DNA from: Salmonirosea aquatica | Lineage (GTDB): Bacteria > Bacteroidota > Bacteroidia > Cytophagales > Spirosomataceae | NCBI RefSeq assembly: GCF_009296315.1 | Contig: NZ_WHLY01000002.1 | Location: 4,128,501 to 4,192,500 of the forward strand | Reading direction: 5' to 3' | DNA length: 64,000 nucleotides | Shown here: in pieces, positions 24,580-33,184 of the stretch | Layout of the letters: the number at the start of each line of letters is the position of its first letter | How positions within the stretch are numbered: position 1 is the stretch's first letter | Notes under the pieces: generated by a model | What the model was told of the DNA's origin: nothing | The model's database searches: none | What the model saw: the letters and a program-made list of their open reading frames with translations, nothing else | Made by a program: the position numbers and the translations under genes

Positions 24580-25350
24580 CTACTTCAGGTACCCCCTCAA
24601 CCCGCATTTCTTCAATGACTTTATCCCCTTGGCTACCATTTTGGCGTTAAGTTCAGCGCCGGCAAGGGCCGTATGGGTATCATCCAGCGATGTGAAATAC
24701 TGCTGCTTGACCTGCGCGGGAGTACTGCGGTCATACTCGGTGGCTATCAGCTCGTAAAGGTCGATGAAGTAGGCCCCCTGCGCGTCGGAAACGGCCTCTG
24801 CCCACTGCGGATAGCTGTCGTCGGGGCGCACGATATGGTCCTTGTTCCAGCTGTTGCGTGGTATCGGTGAACAGACAATCGGGATGGCACCTTTGGACTT
24901 AGCTTCGGCGATAAATTTGCGCAGGTACCAGCCATAGCTATGAACTATTTCGTGTTTTTTGGTAATTAGATTATCAATTTCTTCGGTTTTTTCCCCGATG
25001 CCCCGGATGGTACCCCGGGCGCGAAGCGTATCATTTACCGGACTCGAATCATTATGTCCGAATTGGATGAGCAGATAGTCTCCCGGCTTGAGTTGGGAAA
25101 GGACCTTGTCCCATCGTCCTTCGCTCACAAAAGTACGACTCGACCGGCCCCCGATTGCATGGTTGTGAATCTTGATCCGGGTGGTGTCGAAATGTTGTGA
25201 CAGCACGCTTCCCCAGCCCCATTGGCCGTTTTGTCCCACGCCCGAGCCGGTTTTTACAGTGGAATCTCCAATAAGATACAGATTGACGGGATCGGGGCGG
25301 AGCAGAGTCGTCAGGGCAAAACCAAAGAACAGAGCTATTTTAAAAGGCAT
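24580..25350 (-). CDS. rhamnogalacturonan acetylesterase-like SGNH hydrolase
   Basis: A 256-residue SGNH/GDSL esterase. Block I is GDSTVKTGSG with the catalytic serine, block II has AIGGRSSR, block III is FGHNDSS, and the D-x-x-H pair lies in SLDDTHTALAGA, so the catalytic set is complete. Such enzymes remove acetyl groups from galacturonate or other sugars in rhamnogalacturonan. A signal peptide (about 1-17) points to the periplasm. It fits the rhamnose and KduI genes earlier in the window, although it stands alone on the minus strand. The last residues run close to the tRNA terminator. Confidence 0.88.
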   Translation of the reverse strand: MPFKIALFFGFALTTLLRPDPVNLYLIGDSTVKTGSGVGQNGQWGWGSVLSQHFDTTRIKIHNHAIGGRSSRTFVSEGRWDKVLSQLKPGDYLLIQFGHNDSSPVNDTLRARGTIRGIGEKTEEIDNLITKKHEIVHSYGWYLRKFIAEAKSKGAIPIVCSPIPRNSWNKDHIVRPDDSYPQWAEAVSDAQGAYFIDLYELIATEYDRSTPAQVKQQYFTSLDDTHTALAGAELNAKMVAKGIKSLKKCGLRGYLK

Positions 25351-25665
25351 GGGAAAAAGATGGTTGATAAAAAAATAGACTTGAAAACCGGGTTTCTACT
25401 CAAATATAGCCCACTGAAATCCAATCTTACTTTCAAATGGTCCATTTTCTGAATGAGTACCCTAGGGTACCCGTTGATCGTTCCAAGAATACCTACGCGG
25501 GTGACAAACGTAGTGGAATAATTTGGTCTGGCTCAGAGCATCCTAATCGGATAAGGTACCCTACCTGCGCTTTATCAATGGACTAATACTTAGCCAACTC
25601 AAAGTTATAAAATGCCCCAGATGCAACAAGTTTTAAAGCAACGGACGGCGATTTCTGGCCAATCA

Positions 25666-25691
25666 TCCCGAAAAAACATCCTTTTTCGGGA
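25666..25691. terminator. 10-bp hairpin, possible terminator or attenuator
   Basis: TCCCGAAAAA pairs perfectly with TTTTTCGGGA over a six-base loop. There is no T run after the stem on the plus strand and no gene ends just before it, so it may act in the leader region or be a relic. Confidence 0.45.
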
Positions 25692-25722
25692 GAAGAAAAC
25701 TGGGTTTATTTCCCAAGCCTGC

Positions 25723-25730
25723 TAACTTTG
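25723..25730 (+). promoter_or_regulatory. possible -7 element of the next gene
   Basis: TAACTTTG matches TAnnTTTG. A CTG lies 20 bases before it as a weak -33 element. The start codon is 60 bases further on. Confidence 0.35.
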
Positions 25731-25789
25731 GGCATAGGGGTAGGACAGCCCGGTTGCGATATTTTTCATCGGCCCGTATAAATCCACAT

Positions 25790-27166
25790 ATGACGAAAAA
25801 ACTATTCTTGTTCTGTTGGCTGTTGATGGCCTGGCAAGCCCAGGCGCAGTCGGTTATTATTGTTCCCTTTAACGACATCAAAGACCGCATTTACCGATGG
25901 CCCACCAGTTTAGTACACGGAGAGGTATACAGCATCGAGGTGACCGACGTAAATCGGAGCCTGTTCGGGGTGGAAGGCTCGGCGAACCAACAGAACTTCA
26001 ACGTGGACTCGCCGGGTGTGCTTACGGGTTTCAGATTGCCGGGTTTTGCCACACTGACCCTTCCCGAAACCAAAGATGCCGGGCCGGATATTCTGGAAAT
26101 GCCTGACTCAGGCCAGGAAGCCCTGCGCGAAATTGACCACCAGCTAGAAACGATCAACGACTGCTACGCCTATATGGAAGAAGTGGAACGCTTGGGTAAC
26201 GTCATTACCAACCTGCTCCGCGACTGCGAACGTCCGTACGGGACTTTGGAAGAGGAGCTTTGCCGGATTACGAACGCAGTGCTGCTGGTAGATAAAGAGG
26301 GGCGGGCCGAGCAGGCAGCCCAGCTGCGGGATGAGTGCCTGGAATGTATCGCCGCGGTCCGCTACGCCCGCAATGTCATTGCGGCTCAGGTACTGAGGAT
26401 TCCGGCTACGAATGTTAGCCCGAATGCCGCGGAGGTGGCGCCCATTGTGGCAATGGCTTTCCAGAAGGTAGATGAAATGGATAAACTGGCCAAGGAAAAC
26501 AAAATACAGGCCCTGCTCGATAATTACAATCGTATCAACCGGGCCAACTTTACCTACGTATCGGATCCTTTTAAAGCCAGTAAGGATGAGGTGAACCTGC
26601 GCCTGACTTTCCAGGCTGATACGCTTCTGACCTGTAACTATCCCAATCGACTGACGGCGCGAACCAGCATACCCGTTGTGGGGGGCTGGAAGGTGGATTT
26701 CAGTACGGGGGTGTTATTTAGCGGACAACTAAAAAATAACCATTTCTTCGGCCAGGAACTCTATTACGCAGGGTCTTCCGAGGATTCGAGCCAATCCTTC
26801 ATCTACGAGAAAGAGGCCGGCACCCGGCTTTTACTTTCGATTGGGGCATTTGCGCACCTGTATAAGCGTACGGCCCGTAAAACCAGCTGGGCGCTTAGCC
26901 CCGGTGTAAGTACCACCACCGCCTTCGACGGATTTCTATTCCATCTAGGCGGGTCGGTACTGATGGGCCGCGAGACCCGGCTGGTACTGACTCTTGGTGC
27001 AACCTTCAAAGGAAGTACCCTCCTAGATGGGCGGTATAGGACGGATAGGTCTTACCCGACCGAAACACTTCCCAGGGAGGTACCCACCGTCCAGGTGTTT
27101 CCCCGGACGGGCTGGTTTGTAGCGCTGACTTACAATCTATCGTCGTTCAGAAAATCGAAGGAATGA
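25790..27166 (+). CDS. exported protein of unknown function, possible C-terminal beta barrel
   Basis: A 458-residue protein I do not recognise. I chose the ATG at 25790 because it starts a good signal peptide (MTKKLFLFCWLLMAWQAQAQ); the frame is open 12 codons upstream. The middle (about 115-270) is helical, acidic and has several cysteines (NDCYAYMEEVE, RDCERPYGTLEEELC, RDECLECIAAVRYARN). The last 170 residues show alternating short strands with aromatic ends (WKVDFSTGVLFSGQL, RLLLSIGAFAHLY, LFHLGGSVLMG, GWFVALTYNL), as in outer-membrane barrels. A cell-envelope protein is likely; nothing more can be said. Confidence 0.75.
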   Translation: MTKKLFLFCWLLMAWQAQAQSVIIVPFNDIKDRIYRWPTSLVHGEVYSIEVTDVNRSLFGVEGSANQQNFNVDSPGVLTGFRLPGFATLTLPETKDAGPDILEMPDSGQEALREIDHQLETINDCYAYMEEVERLGNVITNLLRDCERPYGTLEEELCRITNAVLLVDKEGRAEQAAQLRDECLECIAAVRYARNVIAAQVLRIPATNVSPNAAEVAPIVAMAFQKVDEMDKLAKENKIQALLDNYNRINRANFTYVSDPFKASKDEVNLRLTFQADTLLTCNYPNRLTARTSIPVVGGWKVDFSTGVLFSGQLKNNHFFGQELYYAGSSEDSSQSFIYEKEAGTRLLLSIGAFAHLYKRTARKTSWALSPGVSTTTAFDGFLFHLGGSVLMGRETRLVLTLGATFKGSTLLDGRYRTDRSYPTETLPREVPTVQVFPRTGWFVALTYNLSSFRKSKE

Positions 27167-27192
27167 AAAAGGTAGCGTAAACGGCTGAACAA

Positions 27193-27360
27193 TCAACTCA
27201 ACATTTTGACGTAGCAGTACTTCCGGATGAGTTCTTCAAAAGGTTCGGCCGTGCTGATTTTTACTTTTTGATCCAGGGGCGTTTTCTGTACGCTGTATTG
27301 GGCGGTTGTGCGGCTCGGTTCCATGGCTGATTCGGTGTTGTTGTACGGGTTAGATGCCAT
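27193..27360 (-). CDS. small hypothetical protein (55 residues)
   Basis: An ATG at 27358-27360 opens 55 codons ending in TGA at 27193-27195. The product starts MASNPYNNTESAMEPSRTTA, is polar and charged, has no membrane segment, and ends in an amphipathic FEELIRKYCYVKMLS. Codon choice resembles the neighbours. It lies 66 bases upstream of the stop-side of nothing else on its strand except the acetolactate decarboxylase, which ends at 27426 and reads into it. No family recognised; it could be spurious. Confidence 0.45.
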   Translation of the reverse strand: MASNPYNNTESAMEPSRTTAQYSVQKTPLDQKVKISTAEPFEELIRKYCYVKMLS

Positions 27361-27425
27361 TACTTAGTCATGGTTTAAGCCAGGCAGGTTAAGTGATTAT
27401 TGAGAAATAAGCCTGCTACGACCAC

Positions 27426-28220
27426 TTATTTTTCTACTTTTTCCAGTTCGGCCTGTTTGTCCTGAGTAAGATCTATGCGGTGGAAACTGCCCGAGTTCGG
27501 CAGTGTCATGTGAAAGCCCGAAGTGAAATCAATCGACAGGGTACCTTTGGCCACAGAGCAAGCCAGCACATGCCCGCCGCGCGTTCGGTCGTGGGTGATA
27601 AAGTGCAGGTGGTAGCCGGGTACATTGAGGCCTTTCATGAACGGCGGCGTACGGAAGCCCATCAAGGTACCCTGCACCCGCTCGTAGGCAAACGTAGGCT
27701 GGGTTTTTACGATTTCCACCATCGGAATGTAGGGCCTGACCTGCCGGGGCACACTTCGGGCGTTTATGGATTCGAATTCGCCCTCTATCCTGATGGCGTA
27801 GAAATTGTTTTCAGAAGGAATCAGACTGTCTATCAGTGCACAAAGTTGTTCAAAGCTAACGGGACCTGTAAGGGGTACCACGGTATCGGCTTCAAAATAG
27901 GTTACGGCCGCAAAGGGTGTCTTCGTTGAATCCGCCACGGGATAAGCCTTGCCATCGGACTTTATCTGGAACACATCCCCGTCAAGCTCCAGCATTTCCC
28001 CATCCAAAGCGTTAAAAGTACCTATGCCAAAATCACCGTGCTGGCGTACCTGCCCGTAGGTGACTTCCCCGTCGTACTCGCCCGCAAGCAGGGCATCGAT
28101 GGTAGACACCTGGTACACTACCTCGCGATCAGTGGGCTGTTCCTGCGAAGGTATGCAGGCCGCCAGCCAGAAACCCATGCCGGCCAGCCCGAGGAAGATG
28201 CGAAGTTGTTGTAGGGTCAT
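27426..28220 (-). CDS. budA: acetolactate decarboxylase, lipoprotein form
   Basis: A 264-residue enzyme converting acetolactate to acetoin and carbon dioxide. Family stretches are YQVSTIDALLAGEYDGEVTYGQ, HGDFGIGTFNALDGEMLELDG and GYHLHFITHDRTRGGHVL, which holds the zinc-binding histidines near residues 200-217; a conserved glutamate lies in the IRIEGEFESI stretch. Unlike the cytoplasmic enzymes of Bacillus or Klebsiella it begins with a lipoprotein signal (WLAAC, Cys 22), so it should sit on the periplasmic side of a membrane. No acetolactate synthase or butanediol dehydrogenase is nearby. The enzyme call is sure; its role outside the cytoplasm is open. Confidence 0.92.
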   Translation of the reverse strand: MTLQQLRIFLGLAGMGFWLAACIPSQEQPTDREVVYQVSTIDALLAGEYDGEVTYGQVRQHGDFGIGTFNALDGEMLELDGDVFQIKSDGKAYPVADSTKTPFAAVTYFEADTVVPLTGPVSFEQLCALIDSLIPSENNFYAIRIEGEFESINARSVPRQVRPYIPMVEIVKTQPTFAYERVQGTLMGFRTPPFMKGLNVPGYHLHFITHDRTRGGHVLACSVAKGTLSIDFTSGFHMTLPNSGSFHRIDLTQDKQAELEKVEK

Positions 28221-28315
28221 GTGTTCGGAGGGAAATTGCGCAGGTACTTGTAAGAAATAGGCAGCGGATGCTATATTCTACTTGCCCGACCTCCACTTGG
28301 TCACTATTGAGCACT

Positions 28316-28352
28316 GCGTTTGAACCGTTCATAAACAGAACGGTTCAAACGC
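28316..28352. repeat. perfect 15-bp inverted repeat with 7-nt loop
   Basis: GCGTTTGAACCGTTC is followed by ATAAACA and its exact reverse complement. It lies between the acetolactate decarboxylase start and the end of the sulfatase operon on the minus strand. No T run follows on either strand, so it is either a weak terminator or a REP-like element similar in build to that at 13458. Confidence 0.7.
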
Positions 28353-28433
28353 ACACGAGACCTATCCGAAGTATTTCCCTGTAAATCAAAGATTACTCTG
28401 GCCAGGTCTGCTACCAGTTACTCATCCACAACG

Positions 28434-29993
28434 TCATTTATCTACACCTACGCGGCTCGCCCAGGCGGTATACTTGGCAAGTAATTCCTGCATTTTTTCA
28501 GGTTTGGAACCGGCCAAGTCATGCTGTTCAGCGCGATCTTTGGACAAATCGTAGAGCTCCCATTTTTTCAGTTCCTTAGCCCACACCAGTTTCCAGTCGC
28601 CCTGGCGGATGGCCCGGCTGTCAAAGTGTTCCCAGGCGATAAAATCATGGGGTACCCTCACTTGCCCGCGCAGAATCGGCAGCAAGCTTTTCCCTTCCAC
28701 GGGCTTGATCTTGTGGTCTTTATAGGTGGTGGGGTAGGTCGCTCCGGCCAGTTCCAGGCAGGTAGGCATGATATCCATGATGTGGCCTACCTGATCGGTT
28801 TGGAAAGATTTCTTGATCAGTTTGGGATAATGTACAATCAACGGGCTAGAGGTACCCCCCTCATGCGTATAGCTTTTGTACAAGCGGAAGGGTACATTGC
28901 CCAGGTTAGCCCATTCTTTGCCGTAGGCCACATAAGATCCTTTCTTACCCGGCGGCGTGACCAGCGACCGTTCGTAGGCTTCCTCACCCAGGTCACGTTT
29001 AGCCCGACCGTCGAGCTCTTCGGCGCAGGCACCATTGTCTGAGAGGAACATAATCAACGTATTATCCAACTGGCCAGTGGCTTTGAGCTTGGCTACGATT
29101 TGCCCGATGCCCTTGTCCATGCGCGTGACCATAGCTGCATAGGCGGTCATTTTCTGATCCCACTCGTCCTTGTCGGGCGCATCCTCCCAGGCGGGCAGAG
29201 TCGGGTCACGGTCAGATAGTACCTGAGAAGCTGGAAGCAGGCCCATTTTCTGTTGCCGGGCGTGGCGTTCCTCCCGCAGCTTATCCCAGCCTTTCAGGTA
29301 CTTGCCCTGGTACTTTACCATCTCCTCCTCGGGTGCGTGCAGCGGCCAGTGCGGCGCGGTGTAAGCCACGTACATGAAGAAGGGTTTTCCTGACGAAGCA
29401 TCGATGTAGTCCACGGCTTTTTTAGAAATGGCATCGGTCATATAAAAGCCCTCGGGAATCTGGTAGGGTTCGTTACCTTCCAGAATCAACCGACCGGGTA
29501 GCAGTCGGTAGTAGCTGTTGGCCCCGCTGATCAGGCCAAAGTACTTATCAAATCCCCGTTGCAATGGCCAGTCCGGGCGTTCTTCGCCCACGTGCCATTT
29601 GCCCGACATGTAAGTTTGGTAGCCGGCATTTTTAAGTACCTCGGCAATCGTGACGGTATTGCGGCTCAGCCAGCCCTGGTAGGGAGTTTCGGGGTCCCGG
29701 TTCTTGATGGCCGAGGTCACCACCATCCGACCCATACCCGCCTGATGGGGGTACACACCCGTGAGCAGTGACGCCCGGCTCGGACAGCACCGGGCAGCGT
29801 TATAAAATTGAGTGAATTTTGCGCCCCCCGCGGCCAGGGCGTCTAGGTTCGGAGTCTGGATTTCAGAGCCGTAGCAGCCGATGTCGCTATACCCCAGGTC
29901 ATCCGCCATGATGACGATGATGTTGGGTTTCTGGGCGTAAAGAATCCCCGAAAGGGCGAGCAGGAATAGGGTAAGAAGTGATCTGATTTTCAT
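28434..29993 (-). CDS. arylsulfatase-type sulfatase, exported
   Basis: A 519-residue S1-family sulfatase that hydrolyses sulfate esters on glycans. The signal peptide (MKIRSLLTLFLLALSGILYA) fixes the start at 29993; the open frame runs 17 codons further but overlaps the next gene. The metal site MADDLGYSD and the modification site C69-C70-P-S-R (CCPSRASLLTG) are present; Cys69 must become formylglycine through a maturase, which is not in the window. It is the last gene of the SusC-SusD-sulfatase operon, 17 bases after the other sulfatase. Substrate unknown; sulfated algal or host polysaccharide is likely. Confidence 0.92.
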   Translation of the reverse strand: MKIRSLLTLFLLALSGILYAQKPNIIVIMADDLGYSDIGCYGSEIQTPNLDALAAGGAKFTQFYNAARCCPSRASLLTGVYPHQAGMGRMVVTSAIKNRDPETPYQGWLSRNTVTIAEVLKNAGYQTYMSGKWHVGEERPDWPLQRGFDKYFGLISGANSYYRLLPGRLILEGNEPYQIPEGFYMTDAISKKAVDYIDASSGKPFFMYVAYTAPHWPLHAPEEEMVKYQGKYLKGWDKLREERHARQQKMGLLPASQVLSDRDPTLPAWEDAPDKDEWDQKMTAYAAMVTRMDKGIGQIVAKLKATGQLDNTLIMFLSDNGACAEELDGRAKRDLGEEAYERSLVTPPGKKGSYVAYGKEWANLGNVPFRLYKSYTHEGGTSSPLIVHYPKLIKKSFQTDQVGHIMDIMPTCLELAGATYPTTYKDHKIKPVEGKSLLPILRGQVRVPHDFIAWEHFDSRAIRQGDWKLVWAKELKKWELYDLSKDRAEQHDLAGSKPEKMQELLAKYTAWASRVGVDK

Positions 29994-30010
29994 AAAATTT
30001 GAAATTAAGT

Positions 30011-31486
30011 TTATTGGTAAACTCCGGTGTTTCCTTTTGCCCATAGGGGCGTTAGTTTTTCCACGACCTCAGGGCGCTCTTTGGCTACGTTGTGATTTTC
30101 GTTAGGGTCAACCTGATGATCGTATAATTCAACGATAGGCTCCTGCTTTCGGAAGTATTTAGTAAAGCGATAGCGGTCGGTACGAAGGCTGACACCCCGG
30201 TTGAAATAGCTGTAAGCCACATTCTCCCAGGCAGGTGCCTTCTTCTTTTTTAGCAAACGGACGAAGCTTTGTCCGTCCAGATTCCCGACGGGTTTGAGGC
30301 TACACAGCTCGAGTAAGGTAGGATATATGTCGATACTACTCACAATCTCGTCGCGTTGCTGCCCGCCGGCTGTTTGGGGTACCTTCACCATCAAAACAGA
30401 CCGGACTGCGCGCTCGAAGATGGTATGCTTGCCCCACACCCGGTAGTCGCCCAGGTGCCAGCCGTGATCGCTCCACACCACCACAATCGTGTTTTTATCC
30501 AGTTTCAGTCTTTTCAATTCATCCAATACCTTACCTACCTGCGCATCCGTGTAGCTCACACCGGCGTAGTAGGCGTGGCGCAACTTGCGCGCATACGCAT
30601 CCGAAACGGGCTTAGTCAGTGAGGCATTCTCATCCCCAGCCTTGTAGGAGTTAAACTCGCCACTGTTGTGCAGGCTGGCCGGGTTTACGTCGGTGGGTAG
30701 GTCGGGCGAGGGCGTCAACGAAAGTTTCGATTCGTCGTACAAATCCCAGTATTTCTGCGGGGCATTGAACGGGAGGTGGGGTTTGAAGAAGCCAACACTC
30801 AGAAAAAACGGTTGACTTTTCTTCGCCAGTTCGTTCAGCTTGGTCACGGCCAGTTGGGCGCTCAGTCCGTCAGGGTACCCCTCGTCGGGTACCTTGGCGC
30901 TTTCGTAGGGTTTTACCTCTCCTTTATGGGTTTGGCGGTTGGTGCCATCGGCGTAGGCAAAGAAGGCATTCCAGCCCGTTATCCATTTTCCGGCATCCAG
31001 CAGCATTTCGTCCCAGCTGTGGGGTAGCTCCAGTTGGTTGCTTCGGGGTTCTTCGTAGCCGTACACGTAGCCGTCCGGCGAATGGCTGATCTTGCCAATC
31101 CCTACGGTATAGTAGCCGCTCTGCCGGAAATGATCCACGAAGGTTTCGGGTATTTCGGAGCGGGGCTTCCCGCTGATTTCCCGCTCAATGGCTTCATTGG
31201 TAAGGTGGATCGGCGTCCGCGGACGCCTGCCCGTCAAGAGACTGAAGCGCGAGGCTCCGCAGGTAGGCTGGGTGACGTAGTGTCTCGTAAAAAGGCTCGA
31301 CTCCGCCGCCAGTGCATCAAGATTAGGAGAACGTACTTCGGTATTTCCGTAGCATTTCAAATCGGGCCGGAGGTCATCAATGCAAATGAAAAGCACATTG
31401 GGCGGTTGCTTTTGCACAAACAAACCGCTGAGCACGAAAAACAGAATAACGAGCGCCCCACTTATATAAAATCCCTTCTTTACCAT
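30011..31486 (-). CDS. iduronate-2-sulfatase-like sulfatase, exported
   Basis: A 491-residue sulfatase. The N-terminal hydrophobic stretch (about 6-24) is a signal or anchor. The metal site is FICIDDLRPDLKCYG, and the modification site C76-G-A-S-R is of the C-x-A-x-R form used by S1_7-like iduronate sulfatases, here followed by FSLLTGRRP. Later WSDHGWHLGD carries metal and substrate residues. It lies 20 bases after susD and before the second sulfatase on the minus strand. The two enzymes probably remove different sulfate groups of the same glycan. Confidence 0.9.
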   Translation of the reverse strand: MVKKGFYISGALVILFFVLSGLFVQKQPPNVLFICIDDLRPDLKCYGNTEVRSPNLDALAAESSLFTRHYVTQPTCGASRFSLLTGRRPRTPIHLTNEAIEREISGKPRSEIPETFVDHFRQSGYYTVGIGKISHSPDGYVYGYEEPRSNQLELPHSWDEMLLDAGKWITGWNAFFAYADGTNRQTHKGEVKPYESAKVPDEGYPDGLSAQLAVTKLNELAKKSQPFFLSVGFFKPHLPFNAPQKYWDLYDESKLSLTPSPDLPTDVNPASLHNSGEFNSYKAGDENASLTKPVSDAYARKLRHAYYAGVSYTDAQVGKVLDELKRLKLDKNTIVVVWSDHGWHLGDYRVWGKHTIFERAVRSVLMVKVPQTAGGQQRDEIVSSIDIYPTLLELCSLKPVGNLDGQSFVRLLKKKKAPAWENVAYSYFNRGVSLRTDRYRFTKYFRKQEPIVELYDHQVDPNENHNVAKERPEVVEKLTPLWAKGNTGVYQ

Positions 31487-31506
31487 GAATTTCTTGCCTT
31501 TTACTA

Positions 31507-33171
31507 TTATAAATAGCCGGGATTTTGAGGAAAATCACCGGGGTTGGTCACGCGGTCGATCTGGGTTTGGGGAATGGGTCGCACCAGATGCATCTCTTTT
31601 ACATTGACGGCCGCATCCAGGTTGTATTTCTTGATCCGTTCCAGAAATTTTCCCGACCTTTTCAGGTCGTACCAGCGGTGCATTTCACCAGCCAACTCGC
31701 GGCCACGTTCGTCGAGGAAAAAATCTTCACTCAGATCGGCGGCTGTAATCTGCATCTCGGCTACCTTGCCAGGCAGCGCCGCCCGCGTACGTACCACATT
31801 GACATACTCAGCGGCTTTGGTCAGGTTACCCTGCCGGAATGCCGCCTCACCGGCAATCAGGTACATTTCGGCCAGACGAAGCACCATGAAATCACGCCTT
31901 CCGTCTTCTGCATTCACACTGGTACGCAGGGGATCCAGGTATTTTTTCAGTGTCGGAAACTGGCGCCGGCTCGATCCGCCTATTTCCAGCGGGTCCGTTA
32001 CGCTGGCTACCCACTTGTTGTTATAGTCAATGAGCCAGTAAGGCGCGGCTTTTTGTACGGCATCGGGTACGGGGTGCAGCACGATTTTGATGGCCGTATC
32101 GCCGGGTACGACAGTCTTTCCGTTGATAGTGGCCTTCGTATTGGCAATCCAGACGGTTTTAAAGGAGCCATCGAAGCGGCTGTCTTTACTCAGATCAAAA
32201 AGATTGAGCGTGTAGTTGGTGGGCATGAACCGCTGGAAAGGACGCCCGTTTACGATGTCGCGGGTCAGGGCCGGGTTGAGGGTGTAGTCAAACTGGAAAT
32301 ACAAATGCCCCCAGTTTCCTGAACCATCATCCGGATTTCCTGTACCATTGGTGAGTGGATTGTCGGTATACTGTACCGACCAGATCACCTCCGTGTTTAG
32401 CTCTTTGTTGATATCCCACAAATCGGCGTAATTTTTCACCAGCGAAAAATCATTGCTATTGATCACAGCGGCGGCCATTTTTTCGGCTTCGGCCCAGTTG
32501 CCCAGCGTGAGCTGTACGCGTGCCAGAAGTCCCTCCGCGGCATGTTTGGTAGCCCGTCCGTAGTTCTGCGCTTTGGCGGGCAGATTGGCTACGGCGAATT
32601 GCAAATCCGGTAGGATACCCTGTTGGTACACCGTAGCTACGGGTGTGCGTTTTGCCTCCGTTTCAACGCCCTGGGTTTCTTCCAGCGTAAAATGGATATC
32701 ACCAAACTGCTGTACCAGGTGGAAATAATAGAGGGCCCGCAAAAAGCGCGCTTCTCCCATGATTCGGTTGCGTTCGGACTCGCTGATACCAGCCACTTTG
32801 GGCGCGCGCCCGATTACGGCGTTAGCCTGGTTGATCCCGACGTAAAAAGTATCCCAAATGGTTTTTACATAGGCACTGGACCCTAAAAAGTTAGGCGAAT
32901 AGTTGTTGTAGTCCGGATTATTGGTGGCACCGCCAAATCCATTGGTGTACATGTCGGTGCCGGTTACGGTGAGGAAAAAAGCAGGCTCGCGACCATAAAA
33001 TTTACGAAGGGACGTGTAGGTAGCTTTCAGACCATCCTCAATGCCCTTGGGGGTAGCGTAGTAGCTTTCGGCGGTGGCCAGTCCAACCGGATTTTCCTGT
33101 AAAATATCATTGCAGGAAGTAAAGAGGGTACATACAGACAGCAGGCTGAATACAATATATTTCTTTTTCAT
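31507..33171 (-). CDS. SusD/RagB family glycan-binding lipoprotein
   Basis: A 554-residue surface lipoprotein: lipobox FTSC near residue 20, followed by NDILQENPVGLAT. The TPR-like SusD fold is shown by EARFLRALYYFHLVQQFGD, AKHAAEGLLARVQLTLGNW and the C-terminal FFLDERGRELAGEMHRWYDLKRSGKF. It binds an oligosaccharide and acts as a lid on its SusC partner, encoded 13 bases upstream on the same strand. Two sulfatases follow, so the ligand is probably a sulfated glycan. Confidence 0.95.
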   Translation of the reverse strand: MKKKYIVFSLLSVCTLFTSCNDILQENPVGLATAESYYATPKGIEDGLKATYTSLRKFYGREPAFFLTVTGTDMYTNGFGGATNNPDYNNYSPNFLGSSAYVKTIWDTFYVGINQANAVIGRAPKVAGISESERNRIMGEARFLRALYYFHLVQQFGDIHFTLEETQGVETEAKRTPVATVYQQGILPDLQFAVANLPAKAQNYGRATKHAAEGLLARVQLTLGNWAEAEKMAAAVINSNDFSLVKNYADLWDINKELNTEVIWSVQYTDNPLTNGTGNPDDGSGNWGHLYFQFDYTLNPALTRDIVNGRPFQRFMPTNYTLNLFDLSKDSRFDGSFKTVWIANTKATINGKTVVPGDTAIKIVLHPVPDAVQKAAPYWLIDYNNKWVASVTDPLEIGGSSRRQFPTLKKYLDPLRTSVNAEDGRRDFMVLRLAEMYLIAGEAAFRQGNLTKAAEYVNVVRTRAALPGKVAEMQITAADLSEDFFLDERGRELAGEMHRWYDLKRSGKFLERIKKYNLDAAVNVKEMHLVRPIPQTQIDRVTNPGDFPQNPGYL

Positions 33172-33184
33172 GTTAGTAAGGGTT

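Larger units (their letters stand above)
25351..25789. other. 439-base spacer without a supported gene
   Basis: The spacer lies between two divergent genes. It holds a 14-base palindrome GTACCCTAGGGTAC at 25457-25470, another GGTACC near 25555, a hairpin at 25666-25691 and a -7-like element at 25723. I see no RNA gene and no convincing ORF. Confidence 0.6.

Noticed and set aside
25457-25470. 14-base palindrome GTACCCTAGGGTAC as an operator
   Set aside because: It contains the same GTACC/GGTAC words that are frequent throughout the window, so it needs no special explanation.
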